Position numbers and translations under genes: made by a program. From Dehalococcoidales bacterium (lineage in GTDB: Bacteria > Chloroflexota > Dehalococcoidia > Dehalococcoidales > UBA3254): a stretch of DNA of 64,000 nucleotides. This document shows, piece by piece, positions 36,501 to 44,972 of this stretch (positions are counted from its first letter, which is position 1; each line of letters opens with the position of its first letter). The notes beneath the pieces were generated by a model. It was not told the origin of the DNA, made no database searches, and worked only from the letters and a program-made list of their open reading frames with translations. The stretch lies in contig JAFGOB010000125.1 of assembly GCA_016926695.1 (NCBI GenBank), positions 1-64,000 on the forward strand. The letters are read 5' to 3'.

Positions 36501-39500
36501 TGGTGAACGTCATTACAGAACCGGTTGATTTACCGTGATCTCCGCCGTCAGCCACAGCCCTGAAGTAATAAATCGTACCCGGATTAAGCCCGTAAACAGT
36601 CAGGCTGAAAGGCCCCGCTTCCGACATAACCTGCGATTCGGTCGTATATCCGCAGGATGTGGTCGTACCATACTCAAAATACACGTTAACGAATTCGGAC
36701 GTTCCCGCAGAGTCCAGATACCCGTTTAATGTAGCTGATTCGGAGGTAAGCCCTCCGGCCGGAGAGGTATTCACGGCAGGCGCTGCTGCCTCCAACGTCT
36801 GGAAAGAAATGTCATCGCCATAGGTTATTCCGCTCTCTGCTCCGTCGATCATTGAACGCGCATGATAGGTGCTTCCGGGAAGCAGGCCGTTCAGACCGGC
36901 GCTGAAAGGTCCGGGAGCATCCATTATCAAGGGTTCCGTGCTGTTCCCGTAAGAGGTATTCCGGCCGTATTCAAAACAAACGGAGACCTGGGAAGCTGTC
37001 CCCAGGGAAGTTACTTCGGAGCTGACCAGGGTTGAATGCCCCGTAACATATGAAGCGTTGGCTGGGCTTACCGCCGGGGGAATAAAGGTGGTGAAACCCA
37101 TATCCGCTCCGCTGCCGGAGCCGTGTGACCCCCCATCGGCTAAAGCCCTGAAATGGTATTCTGTACCGGGGCTCAGTCCCGCCAGGGATATGATGAACAC
37201 GCCTGTATCTGTTCTGGTGATTGACCAGGAGCTGCTGCCGTATTCCTCTGTCTGCCCGTATTCAAATGATACCTCCGCCTGCCTGGCTGTGCCCAGGGAT
37301 GAGAGATTGCCTATCAGATTTACCGATGTGCTCATAATACCGGAGAAAGCCAGTGTTGATACTACGGGAGGTTCTGCGTTCTTGGTGGTAAAAATAAGAT
37401 CTCCGCCAGGGGACAAACCATGCTCTCCCCCGTCCGCTACGGCCCTGAAATGATAAGCGGTACCCGGATCAAGGGCCGGAGAAAGGGCAGCCAGGTCGAA
37501 ACCGAATACACCCGGGACTTCCATGCTTTTCCTGCCGGTTATACTGCAGTACTCCTCCGTCAGCCCGTACTCAAAATATACCTCGACAACTCCAGATGAA
37601 CCTGTTGAAGTCAGGCTGCCTCTTAAGACAGCCGAGTTGCCGCCGATCCCGCTCGCATCCAGAGTTGTCACTTCAGGCGGAACTTTTACAGTGACAAAGG
37701 TCATGTCCGCACCCCATCCCGTACCTGTCGTACCCTCCGCCCTGGCCCTGTAGTGATAAGTAGTGTAAGGAGACAGGCCCTCTACGGGTATATTGAACGG
37801 CCCGGCCACCTCCATGGTCACCACCCCGGAGGTTGAACCGTATGATTCCGTGATGCCGTATTCAAATGAGACCTGTACGGATTCCGATTGTCCCGGTGAG
37901 ATTAGATATCCGGCTAAAACCACGCTGCCGGTGGTAATATCTGTTGCTGCCCCGGTGCCTGCGACCGGGGGATCGGTCACCACCACGGGAACAGCCGATG
38001 TTGTAAAGGTCATATCGCCGCCGGCCGTCAGACCGCTTTCACCCCCGTCGGCAATCGCTTGGAAATGATAGGTGGTCTCCGGCGCCAGGCCGGTGAAATT
38101 ATAGTAGTATTTTCCGGTAACCGCCGTCTTTTGCACGGGTGTCACACTGCCATAGTTTTCATCCGCCCCGTATTCAAAGAATATGTTTATCTCGGGAGAC
38201 GTACCCGTCGAGGTAATCTCGGCGTTGAGCGTTGCGGCGGTTGAGGTTATACCCGTAGCTTCCAGGGTAATCACGCGGGGAGGAGCAAGCGTGTCGAATG
38301 TTATATCATCTCCACAAGCCAGTCCATGGACTCCTCCGTCAACCACTGCCCGGTAGTGATAGGTCGTTCCCTCCTCAAGACCGCCGATGTCCGACTGGAA
38401 AGCCCCGCTTCCGGTCAGCGTCTTCCCAGGGGTCGTCAGGCCGTATTCCACCGTAGTGCCGTATTCGAAGTGGACATTGGCCGCGATGGCCGTACCCATA
38501 TCTTCCAGTATACCTTTCAGCCTGGCACTCTCCTGCCCGACCGCGTCCGCCTCCTTCGTCACCGCCGAAGGAGGAGTCAGCGTAATAAAGACCATTTCTG
38601 ATCCGCTGGATTTCCCGTGCAGTTTGCCGTCCGCCACTGCCCTGAAATGGTATTGAGTGGAGTGTTCCAGACCTTCCAGATCAACGGTAAATTCTCCCTG
38701 CCCGTTCATTATCTTAGAGCCGGTCCGCCCGCCATAGGAGCTGTCCGTTCCGTATTCAAAAAAGACCTCTGCCTCTCCGGCTGTGCCCTCAGCGGATAGC
38801 TTGCCGATCAGCGTAACCGAGCTATCCGTAAGATTGGTGAAGTTCCAGGTGCTGACAACCGGTGGCTCAGGGGGAAGGGTTGTGAAAGTCCGGTCGCTTC
38901 CGCAATTATCTCCGTTGGTCCCGCCGTCAGCTATTGCCCTGAAATGATAAAGCGTACCGGGTTCCAGTCCGGAAACGGTGCTGAAATATGTCCCCGTAGT
39001 GTTCTTGCTCTGGTATTCGGCGGTGCTGCCATACTCTGTTGTCTTTCCAAATTCAAAGCTGACCTCGACCCGGTCCGCCGTGCCCAGGGAAGTCAGCACA
39101 GCATTGAGTGAAGCACCCGAGCTGGTTATATGTGAAGCGTCCTGGGTAAAAACGTCGGGAGCGATGGTTAGGGTGGTGAAATCACATTGGTTGCCTTCCG
39201 CCCCATTTGCTTCCGCCTTGAAATGGTACCTGGTCCCGGGGGTCAGACCCGTAATTGTCGCCTGGAAGACGCCCGCGTTTCTCATCTCCTGCGGTTCGCT
39301 CGAACCGCTGTTTTCGTCGTCATCCCACCAGTCAAATGAAACATTCACCACGGCATCCGTTCCCAGCCCGGCCAGGAAACCGTTTAAAACGGCTGACCGG
39401 CCGCCTATATCCGTCGCAGGAGCGGTATATACAGCCAGGGGTATGACTGTCGAGGTGGTAAAGGCCTTCTCTCCCCCGTGGCATGTCCCGTATCTTTCAT

Positions 39501-41949
39501 CGCTTGCCAGGGCCCTGAAATAGTACGTTACTCCCGGCTCCAGGTTGTAAATGACTGCTGAAAAAGCACCGGGGTCGCTTTTCACTTCCGCCAGGGTGGA
39601 ATAACCGTAATCATCCGGGGCAGTACCCCACTCAAACAGCACATTCACGCTTTCAGCGTCGCCCGTCGATATTAAAGTACCGTTCAGCACGGCCGCGCTG
39701 GCGGTAATATACGTCGCTTCTTCAGTTACTACTTCTGAGATATTCCATGTGGAAAATGACATCACATCACCCGTGCAGGTTCCGTGATCGCCGCTATCAG
39801 CGATGGCCCGGTAATAGTACTCCGTGTCCGAGGCCAAGCCGGTCAGATCATAAGTATAAAGCCCTTCGCTGGTAAGAGGTTCTGGCTGGTTGGAGTACCC
39901 CAGGTCCTGATCTTCACCCCATTCGAAATGGATATAGACCGCCTGGGCCGTCCCCGTATCCGTCAAATCGGCACAAAGCCTGGCGGAGTTATCGGTGACT
40001 TCATCTGCTTCAAGAGTGGTTATCTCCGGGGCTTTCTTGTCCGTAATGAACGTCAAGATATCGCCGTACCATCTGCCGTGTTCTCCTCCTTCGGCTACCG
40101 CCCGGTAGTAATAAACCGTATTGGCCTCCAGCAGAGGAATATACTCATCGTATATCTTAATTCTGAAATCATCTGGAGATTTCATCTCCTTTCTTGTTGT
40201 GGTACTCTCGCAGTCCGCTGTCTTTCCGTATTCGAAGTAGACCTCCACCGTTTCAGCCGTGCCCATGGAAGTCAGTTCGCCCCTCAGCACGGCGGTATAT
40301 GAGGCGATGTCATCATCCGTCATATTCCAGGTGTCAACCCTTGGAGCGGTGTGGGTTTTAAAGAAGGCATCCAGTCCCTCAACCAGGCCATACCCTTCGG
40401 CCACTGCCTGGAAATGGTAAGTCGTATTCTCTTCCAGCGGAAGTCCGTCGCCGGAAGGAAGAGAAGCGGAAAAAGGCCCTTCCCCTGTCATGGTCTGTAC
40501 GGTGGTGCTGTACCCGTAATTATTGTCTGTGCCGTATCTGAAATAGACCTCCACGGTGGAGGTACTGCCCATGGATTCAAGTTTTCCGTTCAAGACCGCC
40601 TTCAGATTGGTTACCCCGCCGGCATCCAGAGTGGTTACACTCGGAGCAAGGGGCGGAATGGAAAAAGTGGAATCTTCACCGAAAACCAGGCCGTGCTCGC
40701 CGGCATCAGCCACGGCACGGAAATGGTATATATTCATTGATAGCCCGGAAAGCTGTGCATCAAACTTTGCTTTCCCTGTCATGATTTGAGGAGGAGTCGT
40801 CCTGCCGTAGCTTTCATCAAGGCCGTATTCGAAATACACGCTAACAGCTTCGGCCGAACCCATGCCGGTAAGCTCTCCGTTCAGGACCGCGCTGTTTTCC
40901 GTCAGCCCGGAGGCTTCGTGGGTTAATACTCCGGAAGCTGCCAGTGTATTAAAACCCATCTCCTCACCCGTATCCCGTCCGTATCCTTCAGCCACGGCTC
41001 GAAACGTATATCCTGTACCGGGGTCCAGGCCGGTGACCGCTGCTTCAAAATCTCCCGTTCCGGTCATGCTCTGGTGGATTGTCTCCCTGTCTAAAAGGCC
41101 ATCGGTCCCGTACTCAAAGTAGACCGTTATAGACGGAGCGTTCCCCTTCGATTTCAGATCGCCGTGAAAAACAGCGCTGTTACCCGTAATATCCGTTGCC
41201 TCTTCCGAATTCACATCTGGTTTCTCGCCCGCAGAGGTAGTAAAACTCAGCCCTTCACTCAGCATGATGCCGCTGGCTCCGCCGTCGGCTACTACACGGT
41301 AATAATATATGGTGTCTGGATTAAGCCCGCTAATAGCCGCCGTTAAATCTCCTCCCGCCGTCATTATCTGGACCGAAGTCGTACTGCCGTAAGCCTCGCT
41401 TTGACCGTATTCAAAATAGATGCTTACCGTCGAAGCCGTCCCCATTGTGACCAGTTCGCCGTGAAGGATCGCTGAATCAAATAAAACAGGGTCTGCCTCC
41501 GCAGCAATGGCCCGGGGAGGACTTAATGTTGTGAAAGTTATATCACCACCGTATACGGCATTTTCATCCTCTCCGGCTACAGCGCGGAAATGATAGGGAG
41601 TGTCGGGTTGCAGGCCCGTGACGGGGATACTGAATATATCCGTTTCCGTCATGGTCTGGTCTGTTGAAATTGTTCCGTATTCCGTCGATGTGCCATATTC
41701 AAATAATACACTTATACTGTTGCCCTCACCCAGAGATGTCAGGCTTCCGTTCAGGACTGCCGAGGTACTGGTAATACCGCTGGCCGCCAGCGTTTCCACC
41801 GCGGCCGCGCCGGCCTGATTACCGCTGTAACCCCCAGCGTATTCCTCCATACTCATCATGCCGGAAACAACTCCTGCCGGTGACATCCCCACCGCAATCA
41901 TTGCGGCCAGAAGGATTATGGATATTATTTTCCGTTTAAATATAAACAT
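33535..41949 (-). CDS. Giant surface protein: 24 FN3-like repeats, TM helix, cytoplasmic TPR
   Basis: 2,804 aa. Residues 1-30 are a signal peptide (KRKIISIILLAAMIAVGMSP). About 52-2405 are 24 tandem repeats of 90-100 residues, each with GTAxxVxVxFEYGxxxxYG and later a GLxPGTxYHFRAVADGG..TFTT strand pattern, an FN3-like beta sandwich. A Gly-rich hinge follows, then a ZU5-like beta domain (about 2420-2570), a Pro/Thr/Ala-rich spacer (about 2571-2644), one TM helix (about 2648-2669, WAIILIVVVIILAATALLV) with a basic stop-transfer, and three TPR units (about 2685-2785). The repeats should stand outside and the TPRs inside. AGGAG precedes ATG 41949. Adhesion or signal transmission is plausible, not shown. 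Confidence 0.85.
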   Translation of the reverse strand: MFIFKRKIISIILLAAMIAVGMSPAGVVSGMMSMEEYAGGYSGNQAGAAAVETLAASGITSTSAVLNGSLTSLGEGNSISVLFEYGTSTEYGTISTDQTMTETDIFSIPVTGLQPDTPYHFRAVAGEDENAVYGGDITFTTLSPPRAIAAEADPVLFDSAILHGELVTMGTASTVSIYFEYGQSEAYGSTTSVQIMTAGGDLTAAISGLNPDTIYYYRVVADGGASGIMLSEGLSFTTSAGEKPDVNSEEATDITGNSAVFHGDLKSKGNAPSITVYFEYGTDGLLDRETIHQSMTGTGDFEAAVTGLDPGTGYTFRAVAEGYGRDTGEEMGFNTLAASGVLTHEASGLTENSAVLNGELTGMGSAEAVSVYFEYGLDESYGRTTPPQIMTGKAKFDAQLSGLSMNIYHFRAVADAGEHGLVFGEDSTFSIPPLAPSVTTLDAGGVTNLKAVLNGKLESMGSTSTVEVYFRYGTDNNYGYSTTVQTMTGEGPFSASLPSGDGLPLEENTTYHFQAVAEGYGLVEGLDAFFKTHTAPRVDTWNMTDDDIASYTAVLRGELTSMGTAETVEVYFEYGKTADCESTTTRKEMKSPDDFRIKIYDEYIPLLEANTVYYYRAVAEGGEHGRWYGDILTFITDKKAPEITTLEADEVTDNSARLCADLTDTGTAQAVYIHFEWGEDQDLGYSNQPEPLTSEGLYTYDLTGLASDTEYYYRAIADSGDHGTCTGDVMSFSTWNISEVVTEEATYITASAAVLNGTLISTGDAESVNVLFEWGTAPDDYGYSTLAEVKSDPGAFSAVIYNLEPGVTYYFRALASDERYGTCHGGEKAFTTSTVIPLAVYTAPATDIGGRSAVLNGFLAGLGTDAVVNVSFDWWDDDENSGSSEPQEMRNAGVFQATITGLTPGTRYHFKAEANGAEGNQCDFTTLTIAPDVFTQDASHITSSGASLNAVLTSLGTADRVEVSFEFGKTTEYGSTAEYQSKNTTGTYFSTVSGLEPGTLYHFRAIADGGTNGDNCGSDRTFTTLPPEPPVVSTWNFTNLTDSSVTLIGKLSAEGTAGEAEVFFEYGTDSSYGGRTGSKIMNGQGEFTVDLEGLEHSTQYHFRAVADGKLHGKSSGSEMVFITLTPPSAVTKEADAVGQESARLKGILEDMGTAIAANVHFEYGTTVEYGLTTPGKTLTGSGAFQSDIGGLEEGTTYHYRAVVDGGVHGLACGDDITFDTLAPPRVITLEATGITSTAATLNAEITSTGTSPEINIFFEYGADENYGSVTPVQKTAVTGKYYYNFTGLAPETTYHFQAIADGGESGLTAGGDMTFTTSAVPVVVTDPPVAGTGAATDITTGSVVLAGYLISPGQSESVQVSFEYGITESYGSTSGVVTMEVAGPFNIPVEGLSPYTTYHYRARAEGTTGTGWGADMTFVTVKVPPEVTTLDASGIGGNSAVLRGSLTSTGSSGVVEVYFEYGLTEEYCSITGRKSMEVPGVFGFDLAALSPALDPGTAYHFRAVADGGEHGLSPGGDLIFTTKNAEPPVVSTLAFSGIMSTSVNLIGNLSSLGTARQAEVSFEYGQTEEYGSSSWSITRTDTGVFIISLAGLSPGTEYHFRALADGGSHGSGSGADMGFTTFIPPAVSPANASYVTGHSTLVSSEVTSLGTASQVSVCFEYGRNTSYGNSTEPLIMDAPGPFSAGLNGLLPGSTYHARSMIDGAESGITYGDDISFQTLEAAAPAVNTSPAGGLTSESATLNGYLDSAGTSEFVNVYFEYGTTTSCGYTTESQVMSEAGPFSLTVYGLNPGTIYYFRAVADGGDHGKSTGSVMTFTTLMAPVLFTLPATDITWNAARINGSLVFMGTANTAQVYFEYGTSIEYGKTTEAEAMTGTGDFSFNLHGLKAGTTYHYRSAVDAGIHGVSFGEDITFSTYKPPAAGTGMATSISSSAATLNGILSEMGTASTVNVCFEYGLTGSYGYVTLSRKMDASGNFNFNISGLVPGETYHYRVKADGGIHGTCTGGDMTLTTTTIAPMVITLSAVETGMTSATLNGNLTSLGTATQVTASFEYGQNAFYGSKSAEKQLTQTGPFSMEISGLLPLTTYHFRAAADGLNHGLATGSDQSFTTLPQPPSVETLEASDVTIDSAILNGNLSSKGTASTVGVSFEYGKSTEYENLIEVQDMMESGAFSFNLTGLDAGTVYHFRALADGGADGTGEGEDMTFTTLTIAPQVETLSALDITQTGAKLKGNLISLGTFPKADVSFEYGESEEYGSVTQASEMTGNGNFESVIIGLKPGTSYYYRAIAEAEGSGWSYGEQKTFTTSGLSPEVSTGETGSISSSYATLYGNLASSGSADKVNVYFEYGTTNEYGSVTETQEMNAPGEFSIRISQLKSQTGYHYRAVADAGTLGIVYGGDAEFTTKRVSSGGGGGGAGGGRTPTPVVTTIPGQASWRTTASGLTPEEIVITSPDGMCIITIKEGTLITDADGYLVKSLTCDSAGEIIEPPRDANILSAYQLEPSGTNFSPAASLMIKYDRDSLPEDALEKALLLVFFDEKAGVWTIIEDPLVDIENADVSGNVSHFTQFALLCPLPAAPATTRPVSSPAPEPSISPTPAYSPAATTKTPAATTTPTPAGTTRAAAITPPITTPPVPSTSVAAERGSAIPLWAIILIVVVIILAATALLVLRRLKKSKAPEEAVDFSMLYNSGNANYRQKKYDAAIADYSKAIELDPSRGIAYSNRGAAYSAKGENEQALDDHNHAIELDPNYSLGYYNRAMVYHLMKRLEEAIADLEKVISLNNNPSLLKAAEKAITRIRNEQETK
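34741..41796 (-). repeat. Array of 24 diverged ~290-bp coding repeats
   Basis: I counted 24 copies of the FEYG-type strand in order. Most read FEYG; exceptions are FRYG (5), FEWG (7, 8), FDWW (9) and FEFG (10). The copies are diverged at protein level, so the array is old and not a recent slippage expansion. Confidence 0.85.
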
Positions 41950-42061
41950 ACCAAACTCCTGAGCCTTCTTCTCCGGTGGATTCCGTCAGCCTCACCGGTT
42001 CCCGGGCTCCCTGGATTGAATTTCCTGTATTATTCTGCCTGTGCCGTCTCCATCTCGATCT

Positions 42062-42649
42062 CTACATGATTTTGTATGAAAGCACTATCCGTTCACCCTT
42101 TTTATGTATATGTTTAACAATCGACATGTTGCTAGTGCTTAACAGATCCGTGAAATTGACTTTGCTTACAACGCGTATCCCGATATTTGAACCCTCATCA
42201 CTTGATCCACCTGTGGTTACTATCTTCAAAACATCTTGTTTTCTTAAAAAATCTTCGAATACTTTTACCTCATCCACCGGAACACGCTCAGGTAGTATCA
42301 ACAGCACAGCATCCTCGCCAGGTTCCAAAATAACATCAGGAATCAGATTGAGGTCCGGGCTGATAATCTGATCGAGCTGTTCTTCCGTATCCGCCGGGAC
42401 TGATGTATCCGTTTGATACATGTCGCTTGTTATAACAATATCCTGCTCTTCAGTATTTTGCCCTGTAATGGTCTTAGCGGGTATTTCGGCTTCTTGCTGT
42501 TTATTCAGGTCAGCATAAGACTTCGCGCCGGTTTCCTGGGAAATCTCTCCTCTTTTCCTGCGTCGGCGTAGCAGGAAATAACTGAATATGAGAACGAGAA
42601 TGATGACAATCATTACCGCCAGGAATACTGGACTCTGCCATAATGTCAT
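42062..42649 (-). CDS. Membrane-anchored hypothetical protein, 195 aa
   Basis: One N-terminal TM helix (about residues 8-27, VFLAVMIVIILVLIFSYFLL), then RRRRKRG as stop-transfer, a disordered acidic region (about 40-100) and a folded C-terminal domain (about 105-195) not recognised. The orientation puts the bulk in the cytoplasm. AGGAG lies 6 bases before ATG 42649. It is 112 bases upstream of the giant surface gene on the same strand and may be co-expressed with it. Confidence 0.65.
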   Translation of the reverse strand: MTLWQSPVFLAVMIVIILVLIFSYFLLRRRRKRGEISQETGAKSYADLNKQQEAEIPAKTITGQNTEEQDIVITSDMYQTDTSVPADTEEQLDQIISPDLNLIPDVILEPGEDAVLLILPERVPVDEVKVFEDFLRKQDVLKIVTTGGSSDEGSNIGIRVVSKVNFTDLLSTSNMSIVKHIHKKGERIVLSYKIM

Positions 42650-42724
42650 ATTATTCTCCTGTTTTACTCTTTAGAATGAATATTAAGGGGGAAGTTATAC
42701 CCGGAAACAAATATTTTCTGCGGA

Positions 42725-42955
42725 TCATTCCGGTTCTTTCCCGGGTCTTGCATTATGTTTCACCCGGTTGGCTTCGATCTTAAGCCTGTTTATATCCTCC
42801 TCGGTATATAACCGCCAGCCCCTCCGGTCTACACTCTCTACGTCTGCAAAAGTACCATCTCTGAACCAGCGAAAAAGGGTATTGCGGCTGATTCCAGCTA
42901 TACGGCAAACCTCGATCGTCCTGTAGTAAGTTTTTCCGCTGATAGTAATTGGCAT
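42725..42955 (-). CDS. Small MerR/excisionase-like HTH DNA-binding protein
   Basis: 76 aa, a lone DNA-binding domain. The helix-turn-helix is YRTIEVCRIAGISRNTLFRW and the wing is RRGWRLYTEEDINRL, as in MerR/HTH_17 proteins. GAGGAG lies 7 bases before ATG 42955; the longer frame to 43003 is not favoured. There is no ligand-binding domain. It precedes the membrane protein and giant surface gene on the same strand, with a 12-bp palindrome in its own leader, so self-regulation and control of that cluster are likely. Confidence 0.8.
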   Translation of the reverse strand: MPITISGKTYYRTIEVCRIAGISRNTLFRWFRDGTFADVESVDRRGWRLYTEEDINRLKIEANRVKHNARPGKEPE

Positions 42956-42970
42956 TATGAAACTCCTCTT

Positions 42971-43008
42971 GATACTACTTGGGTATACCCACACTACTAT
43001 CAATTATA
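42971..43008 (-). promoter_or_regulatory. -10 box and palindromic operator candidate of the HTH gene
   Basis: On the minus strand TATAAT (plus-strand 43003-43008) is followed by the perfect palindrome TGGGTATACCCA (42980-42991), flanked by related GATAGTAGT / AGTAGTATC arms. It lies between the -10 box and the ribosome-binding site, where a bound protein would block transcription. No good -35 box is seen. Confidence 0.5.
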
Positions 43009-43363
43009 TTGTATGAAAATAGTACCTTAGTGTTTACCGGTATTATCGCCCGGTTATGGAAAGAATTGATCAGCAGTGAGAAAAGGATAACAGCATTTGG
43101 AGAGACCGGCAAGGATGGGGGATTGCAGTAAAAATGGGTGTTTTTACCCTTGACAGACCCGGCCTGTATGTTTGAGGATGCCCGCACAGCCGGCGGCCTT
43201 ATTAGCGAACAGCATTCACTGATTATATACGGTTTTACCCCTCTTAATTACTATAGATGTACAACGGTAATTAAGAGGGGTAACCCATTATTTAAAATGG
43301 CACAAGCGGAAGGAGAAATTTTTTCGACTTGCGTCATGATTTTTCATATCAGGATCCCGCGCA
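43009..43363. other. Gap with a long perfect inverted repeat
   Basis: No gene is supported in this 355-base gap. Its main feature is the 17-bp inverted repeat at 43235-43283. Confidence 0.5.
43235..43283. repeat. Perfect 17-bp inverted repeat
   Basis: TTACCCCTCTTAATTAC at 43235-43251 and its exact complement GTAATTAAGAGGGGTAA at 43267-43283, separated by 15 bases. No T tract follows, so it is not a plain terminator. It could be a regulator site, an RNA stem or the ends of a tiny element. Confidence 0.75.
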
Positions 43364-43711
43364 CTACTCTATTCCCTGCGCATTAAGAAGGCTTTCCAGT
43401 ATCATTTGCCATTGGTGTTGATTGATCTGGTTCATGCGGGTCGCCAGCGTATATACCGGTTCTTCTTTGGTTAAGGCATATAGAGTGATACCGTTTTCAA
43501 AGCAAGTAACCACTATTTTTTTATCCACCAGCCGTTTCAGAGCAATATCTGTCTCGAACTGACGTGAAGTTATAGCATGGATTACTGCGGAACGGTTAAA
43601 ACGGGCATTTGGATGCCGGCTGAAAAATAACAACAGCTCCAGGCTGTACAGGTCGTCACCGAAATCTTTAATAAAAGAAAGCAATTTGCCTTCGATGTCG
43701 ATGCTTTTCAC
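43364..43711 (-). CDS. Winged-helix-like small protein, 115 aa
   Basis: Helical N-terminal part, then a winged-helix pattern (ARFNRSAVIHAI...ALKRLVDKKIVVTCFENGITLYAL) usual in transcription regulators and restriction-related wHTH proteins. The GTG at 43711 has GGGAG 6 bases upstream. It follows ftsZ on the same strand after 145 bases. Target unknown. Confidence 0.6.
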   Translation of the reverse strand: MKSIDIEGKLLSFIKDFGDDLYSLELLLFFSRHPNARFNRSAVIHAITSRQFETDIALKRLVDKKIVVTCFENGITLYALTKEEPVYTLATRMNQINQHQWQMILESLLNAQGIE

Positions 43712-43856
43712 GAAAAGCTCCCATCCTGCTTGGATTCAGATGAATCCTTTTGTGAATGGGAGGGGTAGATTGGAGTATTATCTAACCCTCCCCCGCTGAT
43801 ACCTGCAAGTTCTATCAGTCTGACCCGGAAAAACATTGGAAAGAGCGATTTACAAT

Positions 43857-44930
43857 TTATCTCCGGAAAGATCCACGCTGATATCTCATGTAAGCTGGTA
43901 CGGACAGGTCTTCTTCTGTTTTCAAGCTCTTCAGCACCTTGTTGATTTCCTTATCTCTGGCTGCTCCGGATATCTGGTCTCTGGAAGCAAATCCGGTGGC
44001 GATTAATGTCAACCTGACTTCATTTCCCATATTTGGATCGACATTAACGCCGAAGATGATATTGGCTTCGGGGTCAACCGCCTCCCCGATTATCTTGGCA
44101 GCATCGTTGACCTCGTAAAGTGTAAGATTACTACCGCCGGCAACATTGAACAGCACCCCCTTGGCGCCGGTAATACTGACGTCCAGCATCGGACTTGCAA
44201 GAGCTTCTTTGGCGGCGTTTACCGCCCTGTTTTGTCCGGAACCCCGCCCCATTGACATCCAGGCCGGACCTGCGTCTTTCATTATTGCCCTGATATCAGC
44301 AAAATCCAGATTTACCAGACCGGGAACCGTAATTACTTCGGCAATGGCCTGGACGGCATGGCACAGGATCTCGTCAGCCAGTTTAAATGCACCGTCTACA
44401 CTGGTCTTATTATCGGATAGTTGAAGCAATCGATCATTGGGGACAATGATCAATGTGTCGACCTTGGCGAGAAGCTGGCTGATTCCTTCTTCCGCGACCT
44501 GCATGCGCCTGCTGCCTTCGAATGCAAAGGGTTTGGTTACCGTTGCGATTGTCAGCGCTCCGGATTGCTTTGCCATTTCTGCAACTACGGAAATGGAACC
44601 GGTACCGGTCCCGCCGCCCATTCCGGCCGCCAGGAAGACCATATCCGAGCCGGCCAGGGCTTGCTTTATTTCGTCCCTGGTCTCTTCAGCCGACCTGCGT
44701 CCGATATTATGATCGCCCCCGGCGCCCAGACCGCGTGTCAGCTTTTCCCCCAGAGCTATGCGAGTGGGGGCTTCAGTTATCTCCAGGTGAGAAGAATCTG
44801 TATTCATGGCTATAAATTCAACGCCGCGGATCTGTTCGCGGACCATTCTGGTTATCGCGTTGCACCCTGCTCCACCCATACCTACGACCTTGATTTTTGC
44901 CGGACTGGGTACATAACTCGTTTTTGACAT
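43857..44930 (-). CDS. ftsZ: Cell division protein FtsZ
   Basis: 357 aa, tubulin-like GTPase that forms the Z ring. GTP-binding GGAGCNAI at 19-26, the tubulin signature GGGTGTG at 105-111, the T7 synergy loop NLDFADIRAIM near 208, and a C-terminal tail LSVPAYMRYQR resembling the conserved peptide that binds FtsA. The variable linker is unusually short, about 20 residues. AAGGAG lies 7 bases before ATG 44930. It follows ftsA after 42 bases in one operon. Confidence 0.98.
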   Translation of the reverse strand: MSKTSYVPSPAKIKVVGMGGAGCNAITRMVREQIRGVEFIAMNTDSSHLEITEAPTRIALGEKLTRGLGAGGDHNIGRRSAEETRDEIKQALAGSDMVFLAAGMGGGTGTGSISVVAEMAKQSGALTIATVTKPFAFEGSRRMQVAEEGISQLLAKVDTLIIVPNDRLLQLSDNKTSVDGAFKLADEILCHAVQAIAEVITVPGLVNLDFADIRAIMKDAGPAWMSMGRGSGQNRAVNAAKEALASPMLDVSITGAKGVLFNVAGGSNLTLYEVNDAAKIIGEAVDPEANIIFGVNVDPNMGNEVRLTLIATGFASRDQISGAARDKEINKVLKSLKTEEDLSVPAYMRYQRGSFRR

Positions 44931-44972
44931 TTGATTTCTCCTTCTCTTATCTACTCATAAGTGTAAATTTTT

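Noticed and set aside
34741..41796. Tandem repeats considered as a CRISPR or satellite array
   Set aside because: The repeats are in-frame protein domains of about 290 bases with diverged copies and no spacers.
35489..41818. Many plus-strand open frames of 60-180 codons
   Set aside because: All are antisense shadows of the FN3 repeat gene, recurring because the repeats recur.
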